DNA of 64,000 nt from Microbacterium azadirachtae (GCF_000956505.1 NZ_JYIX01000039.1:1-64000), one strand, 5' to 3'; shown: positions 25,231 to 35,806, numbered from the stretch's first letter. Translations and numbers: made by a program. The notes: generated from the letters alone by a model not told the origin.

Positions 25231-25740
25231 TCAGCTGGCGCTGCAGAGGATGAGCGTGGCGCTGACGCCACCGCTCTGCTTGGCGCCGCCACCGGCGACG
25301 AAGCCGGTGGGAAGCGTCGTGGAGGCGGTCAGCTGGAACGCGACCGAGATCGACAGCGTGGTGCGGAAGTCCATCGTGGCGCCGGCGGCGAGGGGAGCGG
25401 TCAGGGTGATCTGACGCGCGGTGCCGGAGAGGACGTTGACGGTCGCGGTGCCACCGGTGACCGAGAAGACGCCGACGTTCGCGACGCCCGAGCCGGTGAT
25501 GTTGATGATCGTGCCCGTGGGGAGCGGCGCGGAGCCGGCCGTCAGGGTGAAGCCGGGGCCGAGCACGCCGAGGACGCCACAGGTGCCGTCGATGTGGAAG
25601 TCGCCGACGTTGGTGGCGGTCGAGGCCGCGGCGAGCGGGGTCGCGGCGGCGACGGCGATCACGGGTACCGACCAGGCGGCGCCCTTCACGAGTGCGCGGC
25701 GGCTGACGCTACGGGCGGGGGACGAGGTGGTGTCTTCCAT
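25231..25740 (-). CDS. Exported protein with Tat-type signal and WSVP core
   Basis: 169 residues. The signal SRRALVKGAAWSVPVIAVAA plus ATPLAAAS is nearly identical to that of the 47250 gene (about 25 of 28 positions). The mature ~130 residues are Gly/Thr/Ala-rich beta strands (TIINITGSGVANVGVFSV, ITLTAPLAAGATMDF) with one cysteine near each end (GTCGV and LILCSAS), suggesting a small disulphide-closed beta-sandwich. ATG 25740 is chosen because GGAG lies seven bases upstream and the signal begins directly after; a longer in-frame ATG at 25815 adds unrelated residues. Function unknown. Confidence 0.82.
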   Translation of the reverse strand: MEDTTSSPARSVSRRALVKGAAWSVPVIAVAAATPLAAASTATNVGDFHIDGTCGVLGVLGPGFTLTAGSAPLPTGTIINITGSGVANVGVFSVTGGTATVNVLSGTARQITLTAPLAAGATMDFRTTLSISVAFQLTASTTLPTGFVAGGGAKQSGGVSATLILCSAS

Positions 25741-25978
25741 GCATAACTCCGGTGTCTTGTTGCGGAACTTCTCCGGGGAGAGGGCCCCTCCCCAGGGAGC
25801 AGACCGAACGCGCATGGGGATGGCGCGTCAGGTCGGTAGTTGCTAGCGTCAGATTGGCCGCGCGCAGGCGTACGGATGACGCCGGAGTCGCCAAATGATC
25901 CACGGCGGTCGTGATCCGATCAGCGGCTCGTCCCGGCCCGGGAATCGCGGCGTCGCCGATTGCCGGGCGGCACGCCGA

Positions 25979-25984
25979 TACGAT
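25979..25984 (+). promoter_or_regulatory. -10 box of leaderless coaA transcript
   Basis: TACGAT ends seven bases before GTG 25992. It overlaps the in-frame ATG at 25983 and therefore argues against that start. Confidence 0.5.
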
Positions 25985-25991
25985 GGAGCGC

Positions 25992-26933
25992 GTGAGCTCC
26001 GACACTCTCGCGCCGCTGTCGCCGTACCGTCGCATCGACCGTGCGGACTGGGCGCGCCTCGCCGCCGACCTCGACCAGCCGCTCAGCGAGACCGAGGTCG
26101 TCGAGATCCGCGGCATCGGCGACCGGCTGGACCCCACAGAGGTCAAGGAGGTCTACCTGCCGCTGAGCCGGCTGCTGAGCCTGTACGCGACCTCGACCAA
26201 GCGTCTCGGCGAGGCCACCAACCAGTTCCTCGGCGAAGCCGATGACACCACGCCGTTCGTCGTCGGCGTGGCCGGATCCGTCGCGGTCGGCAAGTCGACC
26301 ATCGCCCGCCTGCTGCGCGAGCTCATGAGCCGCTGGCCGGGCACGCCGCGCGTCGAGCTGGTCACGACGGACGGTTTCCTGTATCCCAACGCCGAGCTCG
26401 AGCGGCGCGGGATCATGGACCGCAAGGGTTTCCCCGAGTCGTACGACCGCCGTGCGCTGATCGAGTTCCTCACGAAGGTGAAGAGCGGCGCCGCCGAGGT
26501 GCGCGCCCCGTTCTACTCGCACATCCGCTACGACATCGTGCCCGATGCGCATGTCGTGGTGCGCCGCCCGGACGTCGTGATCGTCGAGGGGCTGAACGTG
26601 CTGCAGCCGCCGCCCGCCCCGAACGACGTCGCCGTGAGCGACCTCTTCGACTTCTCGATCTTCGTCGACGCCGAGCTCGACCACATCGCCCAGTGGTACG
26701 TGGACCGCTTCCTCGCCCTGAGGCAGGGCGCGTTCACGAACCCGTCGTCCTACTTCAACGTCTTCGCCCATCTCACCGACGAGGAGGCGGTCACGACGGC
26801 GATGGGGTACTGGAACGAGATCAACCTGCCGAACCTCATCGAGAACGTGATGCCGACGAAGCACCGCGCGACGCTCGTGCTGAACAAGGGCGCCTCGCAC
26901 GCCGTGGAGTCCGTGCTGCTGCGCAAGCTCTGA
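25992..26933 (+). CDS. coaA: Pantothenate kinase, type I
   Basis: About 313 residues, the length of bacterial CoaA. It phosphorylates pantothenate with ATP, the first committed step to coenzyme A, in the cytosol. Walker A is VGVAGSVAVGKST, followed by TTDGFLYPNAELERRGIMDR, RYDIVPDAHVVV and IVEGLNVLQ, all family signatures; FVDAELDHIAQWYVDRFL and NLIENVMPTKHRATLVL complete the fold. GTG 25992 fits a TACGAT box seven bases upstream; ATG 25983 would add three residues. The MauE-like gene follows 47 bases later with its own promoter. Confidence 0.95.
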   Translation: MSSDTLAPLSPYRRIDRADWARLAADLDQPLSETEVVEIRGIGDRLDPTEVKEVYLPLSRLLSLYATSTKRLGEATNQFLGEADDTTPFVVGVAGSVAVGKSTIARLLRELMSRWPGTPRVELVTTDGFLYPNAELERRGIMDRKGFPESYDRRALIEFLTKVKSGAAEVRAPFYSHIRYDIVPDAHVVVRRPDVVIVEGLNVLQPPPAPNDVAVSDLFDFSIFVDAELDHIAQWYVDRFLALRQGAFTNPSSYFNVFAHLTDEEAVTTAMGYWNEINLPNLIENVMPTKHRATLVLNKGASHAVESVLLRKL

Positions 26934-26980
26934 CACTCCGACCGCGCCCCGACGTCGCACTCGGCTGGGATACTGACTCC

Positions 26981-28018
26981 ATGGGGACTGCTCCTTTCGC
27001 CTTCCTGCTCCCGGCCGCAGCCGGGACGTCGACCCTCATCCTCATCGGGGTGCTCGTCGTCAGCGGCGTGGCAAAACTCCGCACCCCGGATGACGCCGCC
27101 GGCTGGGAGGCCATGGGCGTTCCCGCCGGGCTGCGCAGGGAGTGGCTGATCCGGTTCCACCCGATCGGCGAGCTCGTGCTCGCCGTCGCGCTGCTGCTGC
27201 TCGGCGGAGCGCTCGGGATCGCCGCGGCCGTCGTGGCGGTGCTCCTGTTCGCGGCCTACCTGGCGATGGTGTGGCGCGCGCGGCGGCAGACGCCCGATGC
27301 CTCGTGCGCGTGCTTCGGGGAGCGTCGCCCGATCACCGGACGCACCCTGCTGCGCAACGCCTGGCTCGTGCTGCTGGCCCTCATCTCGGCGGTCACGATC
27401 GGCGCGCAGCCGCTGTGGGGCGGCGTCGCCGTGCTCGCCGTCGCGCTGTGGCCGTGGACAGTCGCGCTCGCCGCGGTCGCCGCGACGTTCGTGCTCGTGC
27501 AGGAGAAGGGATCCGAGTCCGCCGAAGCGGTGAGCGGTCCCGGCGCCCTGGCGCCGACGGCGATCGGATACGAGGGCGAACCGGAGGACTACCTCCGCAG
27601 CCGCACCCCCGCCGTCCCGGTGCAGCTCGGGGACGGCACGACCGTGACGCTCAGGGAGCTCTCCGCGCGCGAGCCCGTCCTGCTCCTTGCGGTCTCGGAG
27701 GGATGCGGATCCTGCACGCCCGTGATCGAGAGCGTCGAACGCTACCGGGAGCTGCTGCCGGAGGTCTCCGTGCGGTTCCTGCTGCGCAGCGATCCCGAGG
27801 GCAGCACGCTCACCTCGGCGGAGGAGCCGCAGACGCTGCACGACGCGAGCAGATACGTGAGTGCGACCTTCGCCGATGCCTGGATGACGCCGAGCGCGAT
27901 CCTGCTCGGGGCCGACGGCCTGCTGGCGGGCGGCCCCGTGTCCGGCGCACCGCAGGTCGCCGAGTTCGTGGAGGACATCTACGAGAGCCTGCACGGGGAG
28001 CGGCCGCCCGCGCCGTGA
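26981..28018 (+). CDS. MauE/DoxX-like membrane protein fused to a thioredoxin-like domain
   Basis: 345 residues. Four to five N-terminal helices (to about residue 185) match the MauE/DoxX family; the loop DASCACFGERRP carries the CxCFG cysteine motif typical of MauE-like redox membrane proteins. The C-terminal ~150 residues look thioredoxin-like, with SEGCGSCTPVI as a CxxC active site and a FADAWMTPSAILL strand in place of the usual cis-proline region. Likely role: electron transfer across the membrane for disulphide or maturation chemistry. GATACT six bases before ATG 26981 indicates a leaderless start. Partners not identified. Confidence 0.75.
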   Translation: MGTAPFAFLLPAAAGTSTLILIGVLVVSGVAKLRTPDDAAGWEAMGVPAGLRREWLIRFHPIGELVLAVALLLLGGALGIAAAVVAVLLFAAYLAMVWRARRQTPDASCACFGERRPITGRTLLRNAWLVLLALISAVTIGAQPLWGGVAVLAVALWPWTVALAAVAATFVLVQEKGSESAEAVSGPGALAPTAIGYEGEPEDYLRSRTPAVPVQLGDGTTVTLRELSAREPVLLLAVSEGCGSCTPVIESVERYRELLPEVSVRFLLRSDPEGSTLTSAEEPQTLHDASRYVSATFADAWMTPSAILLGADGLLAGGPVSGAPQVAEFVEDIYESLHGERPPAP

Positions 28019-28118
28019 GCGGGAGGGCGGGCCGCGCGCAGGGCGTTCGCGAAAATCTCTCCTCCGTTCGGAAAAGCGATCCTCCTGAAGGGCGCCACAG
28101 GCGTAGAGTGACGGAAAC

Positions 28119-28150
28119 GCGGGTTCCTGCGGCTGGGGAGCCGCACCCGC
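28119..28150 (+). promoter_or_regulatory. Hairpin in the leader of the 28174 AraC gene
   Basis: GCGGGT (28119-28124) pairs with ACCCGC (28145-28150), and inside it GCGGCT (28129-28134) pairs with AGCCGC (28139-28144) around a GGGG loop; TCCT is unpaired on one side. It ends 11 bases before the GGGGAGGT ribosome-binding site, so it could influence translation or serve as an operator. Confidence 0.45.
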
Positions 28151-28173
28151 GGGACCTTGTGGGGAGGTCTCCG

Positions 28174-29043
28174 ATGGGGATCGTGGTGGACACCCGCGCG
28201 ACCATGCTGCCGCGGGGGATGCGGCAGGAGCAGCTCGACGTCGCTCGACGCTTCCATGGCGTGCTGGCGACAGGGCACACCCTGCAGGCGGGGGCCGAAT
28301 GGTGGTGGCCCGCCCGGCCGGCCGACGGCGAGGAGAGCGCCGTGATGCTCATCGCCGAGATCCCGCTCACGATCTCCTGCGATGACGGCGCGCCGCAGCA
28401 GGCCCCGCCCGGATCCCTCTGCTTCCTCCGCCCTCACCACGACACGAGGGTGATCGCGATCGGCGCGGGCGCCGTGATGTGCCTGTGGGTGCCGTGGTCC
28501 GCGCTCTCCGAGATCGAGCCCGTGCTGCCCGGCACCGGCCTGGTGATCGCGCCGAGTCCGCTGGGCCTCGGCCTGCAGGCGTTCCTGTCCTCGCTGCTCA
28601 CGCAGCACACCGAGCCGACGGTGATCACGGATCGCCTCGTGGAACGACTGCTCGCCGAGATGGTGTTCGGCGTGCTGGTGGAGGCCGCCCCCCATGTGCT
28701 CCACGACGGCGAGGCCGGGCGCATCGATCGGGCGCGCTCGATCATGCGGGCGCGGCGGGCGGAGCGGGACTTCGGCGTCGTGGCGCTCGCGCACGACATG
28801 CACATGTCGGTGCGGCAGCTGCAGCGGCTGTTCGCGGCCGAGGACAGCGCGCCCGCGGAGGAGCTGCGCCGGATCCGCGTGGAGCTGGCCCGTGAGCTCA
28901 TGAGCGACGCCGACTGCGCGCCGCTCGGCATCGCCGAGATCGCGGCGCACTCGGGCTTCCCGGACGCGGCAGGGCTTCGCCGCGCCTTCGCCCGGTCGGG
29001 ACTGCCGTCTCCGCGCATCGTGCGCCGGGCCGGACGCGCCTGA
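28174..29043 (+). CDS. AraC-family transcriptional regulator
   Basis: 289 residues. The N-terminal ~160 residues look like a cupin-type effector domain (HTLQAGAEWWWPARP, GSLCFLRPHHDTRVIAIG); the C-terminus holds two AraC helix-turn-helix units (VALAHDMHMSVRQLQRLFAA, LGIAEIAAHSGFPDAAGLRR). ERLLAEMVFG and GLPSP are shared with the 22297 regulator. ATG 28174 is preceded by GGGGAGGT. It could respond to a cell-envelope signal, but nothing in the sequence names the ligand. It lies alone between the MauE-thioredoxin gene and glmS. Confidence 0.85.
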   Translation: MGIVVDTRATMLPRGMRQEQLDVARRFHGVLATGHTLQAGAEWWWPARPADGEESAVMLIAEIPLTISCDDGAPQQAPPGSLCFLRPHHDTRVIAIGAGAVMCLWVPWSALSEIEPVLPGTGLVIAPSPLGLGLQAFLSSLLTQHTEPTVITDRLVERLLAEMVFGVLVEAAPHVLHDGEAGRIDRARSIMRARRAERDFGVVALAHDMHMSVRQLQRLFAAEDSAPAEELRRIRVELARELMSDADCAPLGIAEIAAHSGFPDAAGLRRAFARSGLPSPRIVRRAGRA

Positions 29044-29138
29044 AGGAGCGCGGACGGCCTCGGGATCCGATCCCGTGATCGAGCGCGACCTAGATTCGTA
29101 CGGAACCCGCGCAAAATCACGGCCGTACCCTGGAATCC

Positions 29139-30989
<1,851 letters not shown>

Positions 30990-31055
30990 CGCCGGGGCTT
31001 CTGTGGTTCCCGGGTTTCCGGTTCCCGGGTTTCGCTTCGGCTCGGTCCATCCGCG

Positions 31056-31124
31056 CCGAGTGCACGGGTACTTGTCGAGTGCACGGGTTGTTGACGTGAA
31101 GAGGCGGTGCACTCGGCAGGATCC
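31056..31124. repeat. Intergenic repeat, family 1 (copy A)
   Basis: Read on the minus strand this stretch matches 44166-44234: both contain GGATCCTGCCGAG, then CTTC-CGTCAACAACCCGTGC and end in CGTGCACTCGG, with about one base in six different. It fills most of the gap between glmS and acpS and contains several CGAGTGCACGG half-sites facing each other. Confidence 0.7.
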
Positions 31125-31176
31125 GGTGAGTTCGCGGATCCTGCCGGTGGGTCCAGGTGGCGCGGATCCTGCCCGG

Positions 31177-31182
31177 TAGGCT
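31177..31182 (+). promoter_or_regulatory. -10 box of leaderless acpS transcript
   Basis: TAGGCT lies six bases before GTG 31189, directly after the repeat. No ribosome-binding site is present. Confidence 0.5.
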
Positions 31183-31188
31183 GAATCG

Positions 31189-31716
31189 GTGATCATCGGC
31201 ACCGGCATCGACCTCGTGGACATCCCGCGATTCGAGCGGACCGTCGCCCGTACGCCGCGGCTCATGCAGCGGCTGTTCGCGCCGTCGGAGCAGGGGCTGA
31301 GGCTCCCGTCGCTCGCCGCGCGCTACGCGGCGAAGGAGGCGCTGATCAAGGCGCTGGGCGGATCCGACGGGGTGCACTGGACCGAGATCGAGATCGCGTC
31401 CGAGCCTTCGGGCCGGCCGTACTTCGTGCTGAGCGGCAGCACCGCGGCCGCCGTCGCCGAGCGCGGCATCACCACGCTGCACCTCTCCCTCACCCACGAC
31501 GCGGGGCTCGCCTCCGCGTACGTGGTGGCGGAGTCCCGCGAGTCCGAGGCCGCGCCCGGCGGGGCCGGATCCGTCCGGGCCGGATCCGTCGACGCCCCCT
31601 CTGAGCACCGGGACCCCCTCGCAGGTGCGCACCTCAGCGGGGGCGCGGATGCTGCAGGGGGGCCTCGACAGGATCCGGCGGGCCGGGACCGCGTCGCGGG
31701 GGAGGGGCAGGCATGA
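31189..31716 (+). CDS. acpS: Holo-[acyl-carrier-protein] synthase with unusual C-terminal tail
   Basis: 175 residues; the family is normally about 120. It transfers 4'-phosphopantetheine from CoA to acyl carrier protein. MIIGTGIDLVDIPRFERTV carries the first metal-binding aspartate (Asp8), RYAAKEALIKALGG the glutamate (Glu50), and LHLSLTHDAGLASAYVV closes the domain near residue 125. The last ~50 residues are a low-complexity Gly/Ala/Asp tail encoded by sequence that resembles the intergenic repeats and is probably disordered. The stop overlaps the alr start as ATGA. A TAGGCT box six bases before GTG 31189 suggests a leaderless message. Confidence 0.92.
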   Translation: MIIGTGIDLVDIPRFERTVARTPRLMQRLFAPSEQGLRLPSLAARYAAKEALIKALGGSDGVHWTEIEIASEPSGRPYFVLSGSTAAAVAERGITTLHLSLTHDAGLASAYVVAESRESEAAPGGAGSVRAGSVDAPSEHRDPLAGAHLSGGADAAGGPRQDPAGRDRVAGEGQA

Positions 31717-32822
31717 CCGCGCCCTTCCGCGAGGCGACGATCGACCTCGATGCGATCAGCGACAACACCCGGCATCTGCGCCGACTCACCGGCGTCGACG
31801 TGATCGGTGTCGTGAAGGCGAACGCGTACGGGCACGGCGCCGCCGCGGCGGCCGTCGCCGCGCTCGCGGGCGGGGCGACCAGCCTCGGCGTCGCCACGGT
31901 CGAGGAGGGTCTCGACCTGCGCCGCGCGGGCGTCAACGCGCGGATCCTGGCCTGGCTGCACGCCCCCGGCCGCCGTTTCGACGACGCGGCCGAGGCCGGC
32001 ATCGATCTCGGGATCTCGAGTTTCGAGCAGCTTCTCGCCGCGTCCGAGGCGAGCCACGGGTCGGATCCGGTCCGGGTGCACCTCAAGTTCGAGACGGGAC
32101 TGAGCCGCAACGGCATCGCCCCGGACGACCGCTCCCGGTTGCTGGCGGAGGCGGCGCGCCTCGAACGGATCGGGCGCCTGCGCATCGTGGGCCTGTTCAG
32201 CCATGTGTCCAACACGTCGCCCGAGGACGATCTGGCCGCGCTCGCCGCCTTCGAGACGGCGTGCGCCGAGGCGGCGTCGCTCGGCATCGCCCCGGAGGTG
32301 CGCCACATCGCCGCGACCGCCGCGGCCATCGACGTGCCGCAGACCCGGCTCGATGCGGTGCGGATCGGGATCGGGCTGTACGGGCTCAGCCCGTTCGAGG
32401 ACCGCAGCTCGGCCGATCTCGGCCTGCGCCCCGCGATGACCCTGCGCGGCGCCGTCGCCGCGGTGCGCCGGGTGCCCGCCGGCACCGGCGTGTCCTACGG
32501 CTACACGCACCGCACGGAGGCCGAGACCACGCTCGCGCTCATCCCGCTCGGCTACGCCGACGGCGTGCCTCGCGGCGCCTCGGGCCGCGGTCCGGTGCAG
32601 ATCGGCGGGCGCCGCTACACGGTCGCCGGGCGCATCGCGATGGACCAGTTCCTCGTCGACGTCGGCGACGCCCCCGTCGCCGTGGGCGATGAGGCCGTGC
32701 TGTTCGGCGATCCGACGCTCGGGCTGCCCTCCGCGGCGGACTGGGGCGAAGCCGCCGGCACCATCAACTACGAGATCGTGACGAGGATCGGGCAGCGCGT
32801 GCCGCGCCGGAGCGTGTCGTGA
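31713..32822 (+). CDS. alr: Alanine racemase
   Basis: 369 residues, normal length. PLP-dependent interconversion of L- and D-alanine for peptidoglycan. Lys35 in VKANAYGHG binds PLP; GVSYGYTHRTE contains the second catalytic tyrosine and IAMDQFLVDVGD the C-terminal beta-domain core. It sits between acpS and tsaE with overlapping codons on both sides (ATGA at 31713-31716 and GTGA at 32819-32822), the usual actinobacterial order. It shares the acpS promoter. Confidence 0.96.
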   Translation: MTAPFREATIDLDAISDNTRHLRRLTGVDVIGVVKANAYGHGAAAAAVAALAGGATSLGVATVEEGLDLRRAGVNARILAWLHAPGRRFDDAAEAGIDLGISSFEQLLAASEASHGSDPVRVHLKFETGLSRNGIAPDDRSRLLAEAARLERIGRLRIVGLFSHVSNTSPEDDLAALAAFETACAEAASLGIAPEVRHIAATAAAIDVPQTRLDAVRIGIGLYGLSPFEDRSSADLGLRPAMTLRGAVAAVRRVPAGTGVSYGYTHRTEAETTLALIPLGYADGVPRGASGRGPVQIGGRRYTVAGRIAMDQFLVDVGDAPVAVGDEAVLFGDPTLGLPSAADWGEAAGTINYEIVTRIGQRVPRRSVS

Positions 32823-33307
32823 CCGCGCTCGACGACCTGGCAGGGCGGCACGAGATCCGCACCTCCGAAGCCATGGAGGAGATCGGCCGCAGGATCGGAT
32901 CCGACCTGGTCGCCGGTGACGTCCTGATCCTCACCGGCCCGCTCGGCGCGGGGAAGACGACGTTCACGCGCGGACTCGCCGAAGGCCTCGGCGTGCGCGG
33001 ACCCGTGCAGAGCCCGACGTTCGTGATCGCCCGCACGCACCCTTCGCTGGTCGGGGGAGCCCCCCTCGTGCACATGGACGCGTACCGGCTCGGATCCGCC
33101 GCGGAGCTGGACGACCTCGACGTCGACGCGCCGGGATCCGTCGTCGTGATCGAGTGGGGGCGAGGTATGGCCGAGGAGCTCGCCGACGCCTGGTGGGACA
33201 TCGAGCTCGAGCGCCCGGTCGGCGCGGGCGCCGACGACCTCTCACCCGAGGAGCTCGACGCCGACGCCCCGCGCATGGTCACGATCACGCGCGCGACCGC
33301 CCGCTGA
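32819..33307 (+). CDS. tsaE: tRNA t6A37 threonylcarbamoyltransferase ATPase subunit
   Basis: 162 residues of the TsaE P-loop family, which drives the cycle of the TsaB-TsaD complex that makes t6A at position 37 of ANN-decoding tRNAs. Walker A is TGPLGAGKTTFTRGL (residues 40-48 core), followed by SPTFVIARTH and VHMDAYRLGS, the family's signature strands. Translationally coupled to alr. Its partners TsaB and TsaD are 5.5 kb downstream; tsaC is not in the window. Confidence 0.95.
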   Translation: MTALDDLAGRHEIRTSEAMEEIGRRIGSDLVAGDVLILTGPLGAGKTTFTRGLAEGLGVRGPVQSPTFVIARTHPSLVGGAPLVHMDAYRLGSAAELDDLDVDAPGSVVVIEWGRGMAEELADAWWDIELERPVGAGADDLSPEELDADAPRMVTITRATAR

Positions 33308-33424
33308 AGCGACTGCCGCGGAGACGCCCGCGCCGCCGGGGCGACGCCACGGCCGAGGGATCCGCGTGGCATCGCCTCACGGGCATATCGGTATGATGCA
33401 GACGACCGAAGCGCAGGGAAGAGT

Positions 33425-34336
33425 ATGAGCGAAGACGACACGAAGACCGCGGTCATCATCGAGGACGATCCGGATGTCCGCTCACTGCTCGACGAGGTGT
33501 TCCGTGCCGCCGGCTTCCGCACCGTGCTCGCCGGAACGGGCCTCGAGGGCGTGGCGGCGGTCGCGGCGCACGCGCCGATCATCACGACCCTCGACATCAA
33601 CCTGCCCGGGATCGACGGCTTCGAGGCCGCCCGGCGGATCCGCGCCGTGAGCGCGACCTTCATCATCATGCTGTCCGCCCTGGGCGAGGAGTCCGACGTC
33701 GTGCTGGGCCTCACCTCCGGCGCCGACGAGTATCTGGTCAAGCCGTTCCGTCCCCGCGAGCTCCGCGCCCGCATCGAGGCGCTGCTGCGCCGTCCGCGCA
33801 ACGCCGATCCGGTCGGCGCGGGGCCAGTCGGCAAGGGGCCGGCGGCCACAAGCGCGGCCACAGGCACAGCCGAGCCGCCGCGCGCCGCGAGTACCGCCCC
33901 GGAGCCCGGCGCCCCTATCGACGGACAGCCGGCGCCCGCCCGCAACCCCTCCGCCACGGCCGCGGTCTCTGCGACCGGCGGCGCGGGGCACTGGCATGCG
34001 CACCGCGACATCAGCCTGGATCCGGTCACGCACACCGTGCTCGTGGCACAGCGGGAGGTCGAGCTGACCCCGACCGAGTTCGACCTGCTCGCGACCCTGC
34101 TCGAATCCAAGCGCCGCGTGCGCAGCAAGGCGGATCTGGCGCTCGTGCTGCGCGGAGAGGCGTTCGGATCCGCGTCGTACGTGGGCGAGCCCGACAAGCG
34201 CGCGATCGAGGCGCACATGGCGAACCTCCGCCGCAAGATCGGCGACAGCACCGCCGAGCCGCGGTACATCGAGACCGTGCGCGGCGTGGGCTACCGCCTC
34301 ACCGCGCATTCGGACGGCGCGCCGGTCCGGAGCTGA
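33425..34336 (+). CDS. OmpR-family response regulator with long linker
   Basis: 303 residues; OmpR/PhoB members are usually near 230. The receiver domain (1-120) has Asp57 in TTLDINLPG as phospho-acceptor and Lys106 in YLVKPFRP. The winged helix starts near residue 195 (LDPVTHTVLVAQREVELTPT) and ends with YIETVRGVGYRLT. Between them lies a ~70-residue Ala/Pro/Gly/Thr linker. TATGAT at 33392-33397 is a likely -10 box and AGGGAAGAGT the ribosome-binding site. The best candidate partner is the histidine kinase at 36042, separated by a gene on the other strand; the pairing is inferred. Confidence 0.88.
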   Translation: MSEDDTKTAVIIEDDPDVRSLLDEVFRAAGFRTVLAGTGLEGVAAVAAHAPIITTLDINLPGIDGFEAARRIRAVSATFIIMLSALGEESDVVLGLTSGADEYLVKPFRPRELRARIEALLRRPRNADPVGAGPVGKGPAATSAATGTAEPPRAASTAPEPGAPIDGQPAPARNPSATAAVSATGGAGHWHAHRDISLDPVTHTVLVAQREVELTPTEFDLLATLLESKRRVRSKADLALVLRGEAFGSASYVGEPDKRAIEAHMANLRRKIGDSTAEPRYIETVRGVGYRLTAHSDGAPVRS

Positions 34337-34519
34337 TCGGCCTTTCGCCGCGGCGCACGGGCAGGGCGCCGAACCCCCGCTCGGCGCCCCGTCGGCGATC
34401 CGTTTCATCGCCCCGTGTGCGCGGGCCGGTCCCGTGCGGCCCGCGGGAGTTCCGGGCGCCGATCCCGATCGGCACCCGGCCTCCGCATACCGGCATCGAC
34501 TCCCCAATCGGTGTCCGGT

Positions 34520-34575
34520 CCCGCTCCCGGGCAGGGTCCCGGGAGCGGGGTGGCGCCTTGTCCCGAGGCGCCACC
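34520..34575. terminator. Two adjacent hairpins between convergent genes
   Basis: The first stem is 12 bases (34520-34531 with 34538-34549, loop CAGGGT). The second is 10 bases (34549-34558 with 34566-34575). They lie just beyond the minus-strand GH18-like gene and may also end transcripts from the response regulator. The rest of the gap (34337-34519) shows no gene. Confidence 0.65.
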
Positions 34576-34588
34576 CGCTCCGTCCCGG

Positions 34589-35806
34589 TTACGGGTCCCT
34601 GGTCGGAGCGGGGGTCGATGCCGGCGGCGGTGCCGGCGAGCCTGTGAACGGCGCCGTCGCCTCGCCCGCCGCGGACGCGGTCGGTGCGGGGTTCGGGGCG
34701 AGCGTCGGGTCGATCGCGAACCCGCGGCCCAGCACGGCGGCGAAGTCCGCCTCGCCCTGCGCGATGCCGCTGCAGGAATCGGAGGCGGTGCGCGCATCGG
34801 GGTGGTCGGCGCCGCAGGCGCGGTCGCGGTTGAGCGACCACATCGAGACGCGGGCGAGGCGCTGCTTCTGAGCGAAGGCGTTCAGCGTCGCCGCATCGTC
34901 GAGGGCGAACACCTCGTCGTGCACGTCGTTCTGCCCGATCATCGGCGTCGCGCCCATGATCGCCCACGCGCCGCCCGCGGGCAGGGCGAGGTGCAGATCC
35001 TCGTAGAGGCGGCCGAGCTGATCGTGCACCGCCGTGAGTGCCGTGATCGCGGCCCCTGCCATCGATCGGTCTGCGAGCGGTGCGCCGTAGTCCATCGTCA
35101 TCGTGTTGACACCGGCGAGACGCACGCCCGCCTGCAGCAGCTGGCGGATCGCCCGCAGCCCGTCGGTGCCGAGCCCCTCCTGGTCCGAGGGGAGCGTGAG
35201 CCAGACGGAGAGATCCGAGCCTTTCGCCCGCGCTCGCCCCTGCAACCCCGCGATCGCCGCCGCGCGGCGGTCCCCGGCGACGACATCGCCGAGCGCCGCG
35301 TTCTCCAGGTCGAGGTCGACCGTCGTGATCGTGTAGCGCTCGAGCACGTTCGCGTAGGCGCCGATCAGATCGCCGACCGTTCCGCAGGCGCTGGCGAGCT
35401 CGGTACCCCTGGCGCCGCCGAACGACACCGTGACGGCGGCGCCCGCCTCGCGCTTCTGGGCGATCCGGCGGTCCATGTCGAGTGCCCGGCTCGCCTCGGC
35501 GAGCGAGTAGACGCCGCCCCAGGTCGGGGTGCACGCACCGCCGGGCCCGGCGGTGACGAACGCGAGCACCACCGCATCGGAGCCGGCGCCGGGCAGGGCG
35601 GCCGTGTCCGGGTGCGCCGCCGTGACGTCGTAGTAGCCGCCGAACCAGCGGGGGCCCGCGGAGGCGCCGGGAGCCGCCTCGTCGCGGAGGAGGAACCACG
35701 GGACCACGATGATGCCGGTCGCGACGGTGAGGGCGACGAGCAGGCCCACCAGCACACGCCAGACGGACGAGCGCCCGCCGGACGGGGTTGCAGAGGGGCT
35801 GGTCAT
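34589..35806 (-). CDS. Membrane-anchored or secreted GH18-like protein
   Basis: About 405 residues. An N-terminal hydrophobic segment (VWRVLVGLLVALTVATGIIVVPWFLL) acts as signal peptide or anchor. The body follows a family 18 TIM-barrel plan: WFGGYYDVTAA, AVVLAFVTA, VTVSFGGARG and TTVDLDLENAAL, where the DxDxE motif supplies the catalytic glutamate, and MTMDYGAPL further on. The C-terminal ~55 residues are Pro/Ala/Thr-rich. Comparable actinobacterial chitinase-like proteins bind or cleave N-acetylglucosamine polymers; activity here is inferred. ATG 35806 is chosen since the hydrophobic segment follows closely; ATG 35854 is possible. Confidence 0.78.
   Translation of the reverse strand: MTSPSATPSGGRSSVWRVLVGLLVALTVATGIIVVPWFLLRDEAAPGASAGPRWFGGYYDVTAAHPDTAALPGAGSDAVVLAFVTAGPGGACTPTWGGVYSLAEASRALDMDRRIAQKREAGAAVTVSFGGARGTELASACGTVGDLIGAYANVLERYTITTVDLDLENAALGDVVAGDRRAAAIAGLQGRARAKGSDLSVWLTLPSDQEGLGTDGLRAIRQLLQAGVRLAGVNTMTMDYGAPLADRSMAGAAITALTAVHDQLGRLYEDLHLALPAGGAWAIMGATPMIGQNDVHDEVFALDDAATLNAFAQKQRLARVSMWSLNRDRACGADHPDARTASDSCSGIAQGEADFAAVLGRGFAIDPTLAPNPAPTASAAGEATAPFTGSPAPPPASTPAPTRDP

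Noticed and set aside
29043..29138. glmS ribozyme upstream of glmS
   Set aside because: Only 95 bases are available, no conserved ribozyme core is seen and the start appears leaderless.
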